Numbered from the stretch's first letter, positions 1 to 47,432 are shown. The stretch: 64,000 nucleotides of DNA from Plotosus lineatus (GCA_024760905.1 CM045733.1:64594501-64658500); one strand, 5' to 3'. Numbers and translations: made by a program. Notes: generated from the letters alone by a model not told the origin.

Positions 1-170
1 TCATATGCTTTCTCCAGATCCACAAAGGCACAATGCAGCTCCCTCTGACCTTCTCTGTACTTTTCTATTAACATCCTCAAGCAAACACTGCATCTGTGGT
101 GCTCTTTCTTGGCAGGAAACCAAACTGTTGTTCACAAATGCTGACCTCTGCCCTTAGTCTAGCTTCCACT
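1..170 (-). mobile_element. RTE-like LINE fragment (reverse transcriptase region)
   Basis: Nearly identical to 34557-34730 of the full-length LINE in this window, covering codons of the reverse transcriptase around FVDLEKAYDRVP. It is cut at the window edge; similarity stops at about 170. Antisense to the + strand. Confidence 0.88.
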
Positions 171-661
171 TAACAAACTCCAGAGGTTTGCATTTATGAT
201 TGTGAGTTGAGAAAAGTTTTTTTTTTCCACGCATGCCTCCCAAACAGCTTGTTGGCATATAGATGGTGCGTGATGGTTGTTTTGGAGCAATGTCAAAATA
301 GCTTTGTTTGCCAGAATGGGGAACAACTTGGCAGTCTAAAGATTGATCAGCAAAGCTTTGCATTATACCACGATTCTGTCTCAGCTCAGTTAGTTCCTCC
401 TGCTTCTGTAAAGTCGTGTCCTTTTCAAATTTTTTTTTTTTACACCAATTAGATGAAATTGGATAATTTCCTATAGCACAGTGGATGACAAACACTGCTC
501 TAATATAATAACCATGGTTTCCTTTTTTCTGGACTAACATACAGACGCAAAAGGATTAACTCTGGTCCCGCCTGAACTGTTAGATATATTTTGTATATTT
601 GCCTGCTGTTTCCTGTTAGCAGAAATTCTGCATATATAATTATCAGTACTTCCTCTCCACA

Positions 662-1335
<674 letters not shown>

Positions 1336-2452
1336 CAATATGTACCAAAGCCTGGTAGATGCAGGATTATATTCCTTGGAGAAGCAGCAGCATCAAATTA
1401 TTAGTTGGGCGACTCAAAAAGTCAGTAACACGGACAGAATGAACTGCCTTCTATTCACTAATAATAGATTTAGATAATAGTTGTGCAATTAGTTACACGG
1501 TGCAAACTGATGTTGATTGATATGTTAAATTTTCTTTATTATCGCAAGTTATTAATGCCGATCCAGCAGTGATTGGTGGGATCACAACATACACCGTGTA
1601 ACATGGACAGGAAAAGTTACGTATATCATTCATCCCGTTTTAAGTCTGGTATTTATTTTCCAATTTTGCAACGCACATGTAAATTCTGAGGTTCATTGTA
1701 CGGCACCTGTGCTCCGATTCATGTGGTTATTGGATGTGAGGAGACCTGAGCTTAGGCTCAGCAGGATGTGAAAAATCATGAGGCCTTTTTCATTCTCAAA
1801 GTTGCACATGAGAAAGGTATTCACCAGGAAATTTTTGAATTCGTTCAAAAACTGTGTTCCCCATATGTACATATTTTGATATGATATTATCTCCCAGGCA
1901 TGCACTAAAGATTTTGATGCATTGATTCACAAATAAACTTGGACATGGAAATATTTATCCAAGTTTGAAGTTGGATAGTTGGAAATGTACTAGTTTCATG
2001 ATCAGACTCATATTTAAAAGTAAATATTTTCCACTGCTCTTTATTTAAATTGTTTTTCCTTTTAATTGATTTGTGGGTGCTGCCTTTCAGATTCTGTTAT
2101 TCTCTGATTCATAATTCTGTTTCCTCAAAGTTATGTCCAATGACCAAGAACAAATCATAAACAAGGTTTTCAGGAAGTAGCTTTCAGTTTTTCAGTCATG
2201 GCTTAGGTGCCTAACGTGTATTTGATTAGAACGTGCATTACTTTTTAATGTCTGAATATCACTTCTCCAGGAGGATTCGAAATGTCACACATTACATGCT
2301 GTACATGCACACCTGAAAATCCATATCCATTTGAATAAATACCATGACCAGGGATAAACAAACATGGTAGAAACATCTTGTTGAAAAATATATTCAACAT
2401 TTTATAAATGCATCCATTATGAACATTTTCATGTTTTAATATTGTCCATAAG
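1336..2452. other. Non-coding stretch downstream of loxl3
   Basis: AT-rich sequence without a supported gene, repeat family or RNA. It may hold the far end of the loxl3 3' UTR if a distal polyadenylation site is used. Confidence 0.4.
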
Positions 2453-2491
2453 TTTATTTATCTTATATAACAACTATAAGTTTGGTTTATT
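2453..2491 (-). terminator. Candidate loxl3 polyadenylation signals
   Basis: Two AATAAA hexamers read on the minus strand, at 2486-2491 and 2453-2458, about 280-315 bp past the loxl3 stop codon. They would give a short 3' UTR. The assignment is positional only; further hexamers lie downstream, for example near 2040. Confidence 0.35.
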
Positions 2492-2768
2492 AATGAGAAA
2501 GTACTGACTTGGTCTGCTCCATTCAACTATTTCCATGTCTTACATTTCAAATAAAGGCTAATTGAAGGTCTTGGGCTGGAATGGCTGTTAGCAAGAACAT
2601 TAGCTCCCATGTCACAGTGATAGCTGGAGAGATGTCCATGGTGGGGTCTACAGTACAGTACTGTGTAGATGTATATTAAATCTAGTATTCAGCATTCAGT
2701 AAGAATAAATAGTTGGACGTTATTAAGCTATACTGCTAATTATTTAAAGCAGGTGTTGATAATCGGTA

Positions 2769-37462
<34,694 letters not shown>

Positions 37463-37864
37463 TGTCTGAATTCAGAAAGAGAAACAAAGGCAGTGAATGA
37501 TTATTGATGATCAGTGGTAGACATGTCTGGATAAACCATTTTATACCATAATAATAGCTTATGTATTATGGTGATACTTTAGTGTCAATCAAATTTAATA
37601 ATCAGGATATTTACAAACAGTTATTTGTGGCATTACCGGGACCTGTCAGGAGAACGGCTGACATGGGTTTAGATTTCTCTTGAAGCCAAAAGATCTCTTC
37701 ACTTTCAAAATTTCAGAATTGGAGCGATCCCCTCTGAAGTCCATGCAGTCCAGCATTGCTGGATATTTAGTATTTCGTACATGCGGATTATCTATCTATA
37801 TATATATATATCTATAAAGAGATATCTAAGGCAATCAGGGCTAAACGTAGCTGGTCTGCATTCA

Positions 37865-38032
37865 GTACCCATCCACATCCATTCTCTATAGCGTTTACTG
37901 TATCTCTCAGGATCACAGCAGAAGATGGAATCGATTCCAGTTGACTTTGGGCGAAACGTCCAGTGCACCCTAACAGGTCACCAGTCACTGCAGGGCTCCA
38001 CTCAGACTCCGCCGACACTCACATGCACAGGT
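37865..38032 (-). mobile_element. SINE/L2-type tail fragment
   Basis: CATCCACATCCATTCTCTAT to CACTGCAGGGCTCCACTCA; resembles the usual CATCCATTTTCTATACCGC tail of L2-mobilised fish repeats. Confidence 0.55.
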
Positions 38033-38119
38033 GCCAAGAATTTTTGCATATGTGTTTGTGGAAGAGATAATCATTTCATTATGAGTGATTTGTTTCTCTA
38101 TAAATCAGTGGCAGTGCAT

Positions 38120-38452
38120 TAGCCTCGTGGTACAGGGCGCTGGATCGCTGATACAAAGGTTGGGGGTTTGAGTCCCACTCTCCACAAGGTTGTCACTGTC
38201 CTCCCAGTGCAGCTAACTGGGTTATCAAAGGCCGGCCATGTCTCTCACTGTCTGTGGTGTGAGGTTCATGTAAAAGAACCATTGCTGACTTTCGATAAGA
38301 GTAGCTGCAAAGCCGTCAGCGTGTTTTGCGCCCTGCGATGGCCTGGTGAGCTGTCCAGGGTGTACTGTGCATTTGCCTTAAGTCGGCTGGGATGGGCTCC
38401 AGCCTCCCCCCCGTGACCCTAATTAGGATTAAATGGTTACGGAAAATTAACT
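38120..38452 (+). mobile_element. Head-1 SINE with T1 tail
   Basis: CGTGGTACAGGGCGCTGGAT head, GGTTTGAGTCC B box, complete body, T1 tail GGATTAAATGGTTACGG. Confidence 0.86.
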
Positions 38453-38501
38453 CAACAATTTTGTTCAATTAAAGGTTTGATTATATATATATATATATAG
38501 G

Positions 38502-38690
38502 GCGGCACGGTGGCGTAGTGGTTAGCACGTCCGCCTCACAGCAAGAAGGCCCGGGTTCGATTCCTGGCCTGGGTGTTTCTGTGTGGAGTTTGCATGTTCT
38601 CCCCGTGCTTGTGCGGGTTTCCTCCGGTTTCCCCTGCAAACCAAAGACGTGCACTGTAGGTTAATTGGCCGTTCTAAATTGACTGTAGTT
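38502..38690 (+). mobile_element. Head-2 SINE (second tRNA-derived family)
   Basis: GGCGGCACGGTGGCGTAGTGG-type head, A box TAGTGGTTAGCACG, B box GGTTCGATTCC, then GTGTGGAGTTTGCATGTTCT, CCCCGTGCTTGTGCGGGTTT and CCGTTCTAAATTG. It passes into about 215 bp of unidentified sequence at 38691-38905. Confidence 0.85.
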
Positions 38691-38909
38691 TCTCTCCTGC
38701 AGCGACACTGGAACCCAGTCGTATCGGCACTTGCCCTTCCATTGGATCCTTCCGGTGGCGCCGAGACAGGGGGGGGACTTGCTGCTTGGGTAACAGTCTG
38801 TCCCTCATTACTCCCTACCCGGGCTCTGCGCACTGGGGAGTATCACCAGTCGGGATACTGGCCAGAGTGCAGCCATAGTCCTTCGGGACTGGCGGAGGCC
38901 TATGCTATG

Positions 38910-38913
<4 letters not shown>

Positions 38914-38961
<48 letters not shown>
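38914..38961. repeat. (TA)n(CA)n microsatellite
   Basis: TA run followed by a short CA run, directly after an unidentified segment joined to a head-2 SINE. Confidence 0.92.
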
Positions 38962-38962
<1 letters not shown>

Positions 38963-39024
38963 TTAGCAAGAGGTACAGAAACTTCACTAAAAGATTTTTT
39001 TCTAACTCTTAAAAGTAATTTGAC

Positions 39025-39300
39025 GTTTAATTAAATTCCATTTTATTTGTATAGTATTTTATACAGTTGACATTATCGCAAAGCAGCTTTACATCGTAAA
39101 CAGGAATTTACAAAATACAAAGGAATTTAAACATTTGTCAACAATCCCTAATAATCTTTATAAAGGTTAGCAATAATAATGGGGAGCGACGTGCACACAC
39201 AAAAAATACCTTCAAGCATAAAAAAAGTGGAGCACTGAAGTCCCAAAAGCCCTTAAAATCGACAGCACCTAATATAGAAAAACAATCAAAAATAGTCTAG
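39025..39300. repeat. Unclassified fish interspersed repeat
   Basis: AATTCCATTTTATTTGTATA and CGCAAAGCAGCTTTACATCG are typical of a very common teleost repeat; a second piece is at 26390-26450. I cannot assign its class. Confidence 0.5.
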
Positions 39301-39439
39301 AAAATAACCGCCCTACTTTTAAATATCCTAATTTTGTCGCCTTGCAGCCCCAAATAAAGACACACACACATTACAAAAAAAAAAAAAAAAAAAATGCTTG
39401 AAAGTGTAACTTGAACGTAAACAATCAATTATAGACAAC

Positions 39440-39885
39440 AAGGCACTGTTAAAAGATCGAAGGGATAAAGTTGTTGACAGGCTCAAGACAGGACATGGAA
39501 GCAATACATTTTTCAAGGCTTTATCAATCCCCATGTGCACAGTAAAGTCCCTCATCAAAATGTGGAAAGTGTTTGGTACTATGGGGACCCTTACCTGAAC
39601 AGACCATTCCACTCCAAACAGGATGGAAGAGTGTGTCAGAAACAAGCTCAGAGAGCCTACCAAGAGGCCTACGGCAAATATAAAGCAGTTAATGTCGGTA
39701 AACCTGATACCCTTTATCTGAAAATTGAGAACAGGAAGAAGATTCCTTCCAACCTTCCAACATGATATTGACCAAAACTGAATCACACAGTGGCTGAAGG
39801 AGGAATGTCCTTGCATGGCCTTGTCAGAGATTTAAACTCTATTGAAAATCTGCGCAGTAATGCAAACTAATGACACAAGGGCATG
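39440..39885 (+). mobile_element. Tc1-like transposase relic
   Basis: Plus-strand pieces ALSIPMCTVKSLIKMWKVFG, KLREPTKRPTANIKQL and, after a deletion, WPCQRFKLY.KSA (from WPCQSPDLNPIENL). Internally deleted and shifted. In presumed loxl3 intron 1. Confidence 0.6.
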
Positions 39886-40451
39886 AGCCTGTATCAGTTA
39901 TTAATGACCGGTAACTTATTTATTTATTTGTAACTGCTGCTGTTGTATTTTTTTTACCTGGCTGTTATAAGGTTCATGGGAAAAATACAAGACTGGAGGG
40001 TTTTTCGTATTTGTGTCTTTATTTGAGGCTGCAAAGCAACACAATGAGAATATGTTGAAGAGGGTAATTCTTTCTATACTTACTGCACCTACACTCAAAA
40101 TATCATCAATTGGATGTGTTCTGTTTTTACATTTTTTATATGGAGGGTGTCAGCAATTCTGAAATTGTTCTAATGCAGGGGTATGAAATTCATTTTCAGT
40201 GAGGGATACATCACTAAATTTAAAGGTGATTGATGACTGAATAGTCACAGAACAGCTATTCAAAGACTGTTTAACAGAAATAAGCTAGTATGCAGCTGGT
40301 CCCTTGAAATAGGCTGCTTCCACCTAGTGGAAGGATGATGAATTAAGTTTCATGGTAATGGTTGTTGTGAAGAATGTACAGTAATCATATTTTTTGAAAC
40401 CTCTTATGGGCCACATAAACTGAGGCAGTGGGCTTGAGTATATGGATGTAC

Positions 40452-40456
<5 letters not shown>

Positions 40457-40525
<69 letters not shown>
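40457..40525. repeat. (CT)n(AT)n microsatellite
   Basis: About 27 bp CT then about 40 bp AT. Confidence 0.93.
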
Positions 40526-40528
<3 letters not shown>

Positions 40529-40649
40529 ATATACACTGGGAAAATAGTTTTTTAAATTTATTATTTAATAAAACTTGATTTTATTGTTCTACTCTGCATT
40601 CTGGATTTTGTATACTGTTGAAAATATTAATCTACTATTTTTTCGAAAT

Positions 40650-41000
40650 TGTTATTCAGTCATTCACTTATTTGCGGAATTGTTTAATTCTACTTTTGTC
40701 GCAGGGAGGCTGGAGCTTATCTCAGCCGGGAATTTGAAAAGGAAAGGTATTGAACAGATCACCAGACCATCACAGGGCAACACACGCACAACCATTTACA
40801 CTCACCCTTACACCTAGGATCAATTTGAAAGCCTAATGTACATGTTTTTTTGGACAGTAGGCAGAAATTGGAGTACCTGAAGGAAACCCACACAAAGCAC
40901 AGGGCGAACATGCAAACTCCACACAGAAGTGAGTGGAACCCAGAACCTTCTTAATGTGTGATGGATGTGCTCGTGCTAACCACTACTCCATTGTGCTGCC
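40650..41000 (-). mobile_element. Head-2 SINE
   Basis: CAGTCATTCACTTATTTGCG tail, CAACCATTTACACTCACCC, GAGTACCTGAAGGAAACCCA, ACCACTACTCCATTGTGCTG head complement. Confidence 0.73.
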
Positions 41001-41248
41001 CAAATTTTTTTTAATCTATTTATTTTATTATTCTTTCCTGGATGATCTTAGAGAATCAGAGAACAAACAACTGTCTACTACAGCTGGACTAGTGGATTGA
41101 ATTAAACTCCTACAACTCTATGTCTTATGTTTCTAATTTCTACAACACTGCTAGTGCAGCACAATGCGATGCAAACTTTATACTGAAATTGCATGAAACT
41201 CTTTTAGCTCTGGGAATGAATGACAGAAAAACACCTAGTTCCTCCTAC

Positions 41249-41354
41249 CTGGGCTTATAGGCGTTGCTTCACACGTGCTCGGGATCCCAGTATGGCACAG
41301 AATGGAGCTTTCTGGAGAGTCCTTCTTAGATCTTTCTTTGTTCAGACTTACTGA

Positions 41355-41416
<62 letters not shown>

Positions 41417-41506
41417 GACTGGAGCCAGAGGTTAGACTGGAACTGCGGTGAGAAGTTCACTGAGTCCTCACTGCCTACTTTCATCAATTTCCAAAGGGGG
41501 CGGGGC
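41249..41506 (-). promoter_or_regulatory. Possible loxl3 promoter and non-coding first exon
   Basis: On the minus strand a GC box (CCCCGCCCCC, 41497-41506) is followed by about 250 bp of moderate GC content. This includes a (CT)n run (41359-41414) and ends in a good splice donor, AAGCCCAG/GTAGGAGG, with exon edge 41249. It lies 3.8 kb upstream of the acceptor before the loxl3 start codon. LOXL genes usually have a non-coding first exon, so this is a plausible one. There is no transcript evidence here. Confidence 0.33.
41359..41414. repeat. (AG)n microsatellite
   Basis: Pure AG run, inside the candidate loxl3 first exon. Confidence 0.95.
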
Positions 41507-41706
41507 TCTAACTGCTCTGCATGTTTGTATTAGACACTATGGCTCTTCTCAGTAAGTCCAAACATTCAACTTTGCTCACCAATCTGAGCTGATTCTTTCA
41601 AATCTCATAAGGCTCATTTCTATTACAAAGAAATAGCCAGTGTTGTTAGTCCACATCGACGGTTGAAATCAGAAGGAAAAAAAATACACATATCAGAATT
41701 CAATGT

Positions 41707-42085
41707 TCATTCATTCATTCATTTTCTGAACCACTTAGTCCTAATTAGGATTGTGGGGAGGCTGGCGCCCATCTCAACCAACTCTGGATGAGGGCAGATA
41801 GTACTCCCCGGACAGCTTGACAGACCATCACAGGGCAGAAGCACACCAACAGCTATGCAGCTACTCTTGTCGAAGGTCAATAATGATTCTTTTACATAAA
41901 CCTCACACCATAGACAGTGAGAGACATGGCCGACCTTTGATAACCTAGTTCACTGCACTGGGGGGATGGGGGGTGGGGGGACACGGACGGGACGGACGGA
42001 AGGACGACAGTGACAACCCATGGAGAGTCTGGCTTGAACCCCCAACCTTAGGATCAACGATCCAGCACCTTTACCATCAGACCAA
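41707..42085 (-). mobile_element. Head-1 SINE with T1 tail
   Basis: Reverse orientation. TCATTTTCTGAACCACTTAG tail, body expanded by a GGACGGACGG stretch (about 41965-42010), and a mutated head. Upstream of the possible loxl3 first exon. Confidence 0.82.
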
Positions 42086-42664
42086 GTCACTCATCTTGTC
42101 GATGCTAAGCGCTATGCTACCGTAACAGCACATTTTGCTGTACAGTATGTGTTTGCTTGTTTCACTTTTGGGAATTCCATGTAATTGTAATGTTAAGGTT
42201 TTTTGGTATTGTATGTGAAAACTGAGCCTATGGAATTTTAGCTGCTTCCTTGTAACTCATTCATACACCGTGGATTGTGCTCAAAGTGTGTGGTGACCAT
42301 CCATTTGTCACGAGTGAGTGGGAGGAACAATTCAGGCACAGAGTTACAAGAAATACTTTATAAGCTTTAATAGTTGAAGTAAAATTTTCATCTGAGCAAT
42401 TGTGCATACAAAAAACAAACAAACAAACAAACAAACAAACAAAAAAAACAAAGCTAATGGATAAAAAGTACATTGTAGTGCCAAGAGCCATATGATGCAA
42501 CCTCACGTAAGACCTTCACAAGACCACACTATAAAACTTTAAGACATGTTTCCGAAAATTGTAAGACTTTTTTTTTTTTTTTTTTTTTTTTAACGGAAGA
42601 ATGAGCAATAGTTGAGGTGGCATTTAGACATGTGAAGAACTCACTCACTCACTCACTCACTCAC

Positions 42665-42807
42665 TCACTCATTTGTTGAACCCGTTAATTGTTTTGGGGT
42701 TGGAAGGAGGCAGGTGCCTATCTTAGCTGACTCTGGACGAAGGCGGGGTACACTCTGAAGAACTTGTCACACCACCGTAGGGCGACACACACACACACCC
42801 ACACCCA

Positions 42808-42859
<52 letters not shown>

Positions 42860-43440
42860 ACCATTTACACTCAAACCCACACCTAGGGGTCACTTGGAGC
42901 AGTCATTTAGCCTTATGGGCAAGCCTTGGACTATTGGATGAAACCAGAGTACCCAGAGGAAATCCACACATGAATGTGAAGAACAACTGTCTGTCTGTCT
43001 TCCTTTCGGTTTTTTCCCTTTTACTCGGGAGTTGAAACAGCGAATCATCTGATTCGCACGTTTGATTTGGCAGAGGTTTTTACGTCGGATGCCCTTCCTG
43101 TCACAACCGTTTTTAGCAAGGGACAGAAACACGCTGACGACTTTGCAGCTACTCTTTACGAAAGTCAGCAATGGTTCTTTTACATGCCTCTCACCACAGA
43201 CAGTGACAGACATGGCCCGCCTTTGATAACCTAGTTAGCCGCACTGAGTTGGGGGGGGGGTGACAACCTTGTGGAGAGTGGGACTCAAACCCCCAACCTA
43301 GTGCCCTATACCACGAGACCACCACTTCCCCAGGAATGTGAAGTTCACGCTCCTCAAACATCTCACGCTCCTCAAACATCTAGGCCTGGGACTTATTGCT
43401 GTGGGGTAGACATGCTAACCACTACGCCACCCTTTCGACC
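42665..43440 (-). mobile_element. Head-2 SINE hosting a T2 SINE
   Basis: Outer parts 42665-42981 and 43334-43440: GGAGGCAGGTGCCTATCTTA, an expanded (CA)n (42789-42857), GGGTCACTTGGAGCAGTC, then after the insertion CACTACGCCACCCTTTCGAC. The inserted SINE is listed separately. Confidence 0.78.
42982..43333 (-). mobile_element. Head-1 SINE with T2 tail, nested in a head-2 SINE
   Basis: Reverse orientation: CTGTCTGTCTTCCTTTCGG tail end at the left, tRNA head complement CCACGAGACCACCACTTCCC at the right. 10-bp duplication GAATGTGAAG at 42972-42981 and 43334-43343. The host SINE continues on both sides. Confidence 0.88.
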
Positions 43441-43898
43441 CATGCAAAGAATTTGAACAATGTAAATCCTCTGATTGTTGTAAATGGGATGGAGCACGGA
43501 GTTAAACGCGTCACATATATTACAGTGGTGGATTAGAGGATGGATCACTTATAAATTATTTGAAACTCACATGCAATGGAAGTCTCGACATAGTTTTTAC
43601 AGTCTGTGTACCGTTTAAAATATTTTAATTGGAAAGAATATCTTATTAAATCTATGATGATGGCATTAGCGTGTAGTGAGCACATTCTCACATATTGTAG
43701 CTTTCAAGCATGGGACCTATTAAAGTGAAAAACAAATCTGTTTGCTGTTGGGTCTGGTATTGTCTATGAAAGATCAGACAGCATCAGTGGCATTTCAGGA
43801 TTAATTATAAGCTACACTGATCACTTGTCCTCAAAAAGCAACAGCATTCCCATCTCTGTCAGAATAATTAGGACGTATTGGTTAATTACCAATAACAT

Positions 43899-44235
43899 TC
43901 ATTCATTTTCTAAAACACTTAATCCTAATTAGGATTGCAGGGAAGCTGGCGCCAATCACAGCTGACTCTGAGCAAGGGCAGACTACACCCTGGACAGCTC
44001 ACCAGGCCATCGCAGGGTAGAAACACACTGATGGCTATGCAGCTACTCTTGACGAAAGTCAGCAATGGTTCTTTTACATGAACCTCTCACCATAGACAGT
44101 GAGAGACATAGCCGGCCTTCGATAACCCAGTTAGTGCACTGGGGGGACAGCAGTGACAACCATTCACAGTGGGGCCTGAACCCCCAAACCTTGGGATTGG
44201 TAATCCAACACCATACCACTGGGCCACCACTGCCC
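43899..44235 (-). mobile_element. Head-1 SINE with T1 tail, 12-bp target duplication
   Basis: Reverse orientation, full length. Flanked by perfect TACCAATAACAT copies at 43887-43898 and 44236-44247. Confidence 0.9.
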
Positions 44236-44296
44236 TACCAATAACATGTCCCACAAAATATATGTTTCATATAAATGCGTGCGAATTGCCCAACTG

Positions 44297-44530
44297 TGGT
44301 TGCCCGGTGGTAAGGTGCTGGATTACTGAGCCCAAGGTTGGAGACATGTCCTCTCGATATCTGTTGTGAGGCTTCATGTAAAAGAACCTGCATAACCATC
44401 AGAGTGTTTCTGCCCTGCGATGGTGTACTCTGCCTTCACCCAGAGTCAGCTGAGATGGGCGCTAGCCTCCCACAACCCTAATTAGGATGAAGTGGTTCAG
44501 GAAATGAATGAATGAATGAATGAAGGAATA
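44297..44530 (+). mobile_element. Head-1 SINE with T1 tail, internally deleted
   Basis: Head GGTTGCCCGGTGGTAAGGTG, a shortened body (CTTCATGTAAAAGAACCTG), then TCTGCCCTGCGATGG and an (AATG)n end. Part of the body is deleted. Confidence 0.78.
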
Positions 44531-44832
44531 ATTGCCTCAACAATAATTTTTTTACATCTCCATGTGAAAATGTGAGCTGAAGAGGGTTGATATCAGGAGC
44601 TACACTGCTGGGAGGTGAGGCCTGATTGCCTTTTAATATTATGCAGAAGGCATTTGCACAACTGACAGATGTGTGAAGTGAGCTGTGAAGGGCAGCTGGT
44701 CATTAAGCAACATGAGGCTCTAACAGGACTTTACAAGTGATATTGATGGGATTTTAATAACGATGTGAAGGATCACAAAACATGACAAGCTTGAAGTAAA
44801 AAAGTGCCATCTTTATCTTTATTTAACTATAA

Positions 44833-44834
<2 letters not shown>

Positions 44835-44920
<86 letters not shown>

Positions 44921-45027
44921 ATATACACATATAAATACATATATATATATACATATATATATACATATATACACACACACACATATATATATATATACAT
45001 ATATACACACACATATATATATATATA
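44835..45027. repeat. (AT)n with ACAC interruptions
   Basis: 193 bp of AT repeats with CATATACA and ACACACAC blocks, bordering an M1 MITE. Confidence 0.95.
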
Positions 45028-45484
45028 TAGGAATCCCTCAGTTCCCGCGGTTAATTGGGACCAAGACCCCCATGACCACCGAAATTTGCGAACTAGGATA
45101 GCCCCCCCCAACCCCCCTGACTGACGTATACGTACATGTATATGTGTATATAATATCAATAAATACATATTCAACGCGATATATGCTTATAATAACAATT
45201 AAACATTCAAAAATAATGCAAAAGATGTAAATAAAATATAAATACACACATACAGATGCGCCCGCGTGCACAGATGCGGACCTCACAATAATGTAACTAG
45301 TTTTGATGGGAGGTTTTGGGTTGTTTTTTGTTTGTTTGGGGTTTTTATGTTTGTTTGGTTTTTTTGCATAATTCGCCTTGTTTTGTGGCATTTTCCTTAA
45401 CCTTTTCCCCCTATTCTTCCTTAATTTCCTTATTTTTTAATTGGATGAATATTTTTAAAAATATGAATTGAAGTGCGAAGTAGC

Positions 45485-45491
<7 letters not shown>
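45028..45491. mobile_element. MITE family M1 copy between AT microsatellites
   Basis: Opens AGGAATCCCTCAGTTCCCGC and closes GAAGTGCGAAGTAGCAAGGG, in the same order as the 22.8-kb copy. Both sides run into long (AT)n tracts, so exact ends are uncertain. Confidence 0.75.
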
Positions 45492-45581
<90 letters not shown>

Positions 45582-45586
45582 GATGA
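45489..45586. repeat. (AT)n microsatellite
   Basis: Pure AT run on the other border of the same M1 MITE. Confidence 0.95.
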
Positions 45587-45799
45587 ACATGGAAGATTAC
45601 AAGCCACCAAAGCAAGCTGAGCTGATTAAATATTTGTGCCAGGAGTGCCATAAAGTCTCCCATCAGGAGTATAAAAGAGGTTGGTAGAGAACAAGCAAAG
45701 TCACAATAAATTTGGGGTTGAGTGTCAGGCCTATTCCACCAAATATACATTTTTGAACTCATTCATGAGTTTCCTTTTTAGGGCATCTACCTTCAGCCG

Positions 45800-46030
45800 T
45801 AGAGAGAGGGAGAGGAGCTCTGAAAGGTTTCAGTTGAGGTGGTTCGGGCATCTGATTAGAATACCTCCTTGTTGCTTCCCTTCAGAAGTGTTACAGACAT
45901 GTCCAATTTGGAGGAGGCCCTGAGGCAGACCCAGAGCTTGCCTGAGGATCCCTCAGGAGGAGCTAACAAGTCATGCTAGGGAGAGGGATGCCAGTGTTTC
46001 TCTCCTAGATGAAGAAAATGGATGATGAGG
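45800..46030 (+). mobile_element. Third LINE family: 3' end fragment
   Basis: Reads SERFQLRWFGHLIRIPPCCF, then CPIWRRP and EELTSHARERDASVSLLDEE in shifted frames, ending in GAAAATGGATGATG. It matches the common C-terminal RLRWFGHLIRMP..RPR region of fish LINEs. Short and 5'-truncated. Confidence 0.6.
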
Positions 46031-46164
46031 GTTAGAGAAGTGGCTTTGGGAGCAAAAATTCCCTGGCTCAATTTGCAAGCCAGTGGAAAAAAATGTGTGG
46101 TGGCAAAGAGGTGAGCTGCACCTTCCATTCCTCCACCTTCATCAATGAAGTGCCCTTGAGCAAA

Positions 46165-46167
<3 letters not shown>

Positions 46168-46222
<55 letters not shown>

Positions 46223-46247
46223 TGTGTGTGTGTGTGTGTGTGTGTGC
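46168..46247. repeat. (AG)n(TG)n microsatellite
   Basis: About 52 bp AG and about 27 bp TG. Confidence 0.95.
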
Positions 46248-46422
46248 TCACTTTGAATAGGTTAAATGAAGAAAGAATAATTTTCCTTGAAGGAATAATA
46301 CAGTAAAATAATAATAATAAAAATAAACGTATCCAGGTTCACATTAGCATAGCAATGTTTAAAATTTCAGTGCAAAAATTAATAAACATTCATTTATTCA
46401 TTTATTTTCTGAACTGTTTAAT

Positions 46423-46827
46423 TGGTTTAAAAACTGAGGAAAAGACAGGAACCAGAGCTGGAGGTAGCAGAGATGAAAATGTTGAGGTTCTCTTTGGGAG
46501 TAACGAGGATGGATAGGATCAGGAATGAGTCCATCAGAGGGACAGCACATGTTAGATGTTTTGGAGACAAAGTCAGAGAGGCTAGATTGAGATGGTTTGG
46601 ACATGTACAGAGGAGGGATAATGAGTATATCAGTAGTAGGATGCTGGGGTTGGAACTACCATGCAGAAGGCCCAGAGGAAGACCAAAGAGAAGATTTATG
46701 GATGTGGTGAAGGAGGACATGAAGGTAGTTGGTGTAAGAGTAAAAGATGCAGAGGATAGGGTGAGATGGAGGCAGATGATTCGCTGTGGCGACCCCTGAA
46801 GGGAACAGCCGAAAGGAAAAGAAGAAG
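46423..46827 (+). mobile_element. 5'-truncated RTE-like LINE copy inserted in a SINE tail
   Basis: Last 400 bp of the same LINE (EMKMLRFSLGVTRMDRIRNE, RWFGHVQRRDNEYI, RWRQMIRCGDP) ending in AAGAAG. It is flanked by imperfect 19-bp copies of ATTTTCTGAACYRYTTAAT (46404-46422, 46828-46846), which are themselves SINE tail sequence. It therefore interrupted an older SINE tail. Confidence 0.85.
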
Positions 46828-46845
46828 ATTTTCTGAACCACTTAA

Positions 46846-47215
46846 TCCTAATTAGTGTCACGGGGAGGCCGGTGCCCATCTCAGCCGACTCTGGGCGAAG
46901 GCAGAGTACACCCTGGACAACTCGGCAGGCTGTTGCAGTCAATAAACATTTATATGTTCATTATCATTCGTTTTCTGTAACCACTTAATCCTCATTAGGG
47001 TCGCGAGGGGGCTGGCACCCATCCCAGCCAACTCTGGGTGAGTGCAGAGTACATCCTGGACAGCTCACCAGGCCATCGCAGGGCGGAAACATGCTGATGG
47101 CTTTGCAGTCTCGTCTTTTCGAAAAAGTCAGAAATGGCTCTTTTTCATGAACCTCTCACCATTGACATTGAGAGACATGAGCGGCCTTTGATAACCCACC
47201 AGGCCACCACTGTCC
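46846..47215 (-). mobile_element. Two head-1/T1 SINE fragments in tandem
   Basis: A T1 tail piece (46828-46930, the target of the LINE copy just before it) is followed by a second copy, 46960-47215, with tail and body; its head is cut down to CCACCAGGCCACCACTGTCC. Confidence 0.75.
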
Positions 47216-47230
47216 CCATTTATATGTAAT

Positions 47231-47268
47231 TTATTATTATTCATAATAATAATAATAATAACAATAAC

Positions 47269-47340
<72 letters not shown>

Positions 47341-47432
47341 CATCATCATCATAATAATAATAATCATAATAATAATAATAACAACAATAATAATAATAAC
47401 ATAACAATAATAATAATCATAATAATAATAAC

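Noticed and set aside
39535..39765. 76-codon plus-strand ORF as a gene
   Set aside because: Its shifted frames match Tc1 transposase pieces; it is a relic of a transposon.
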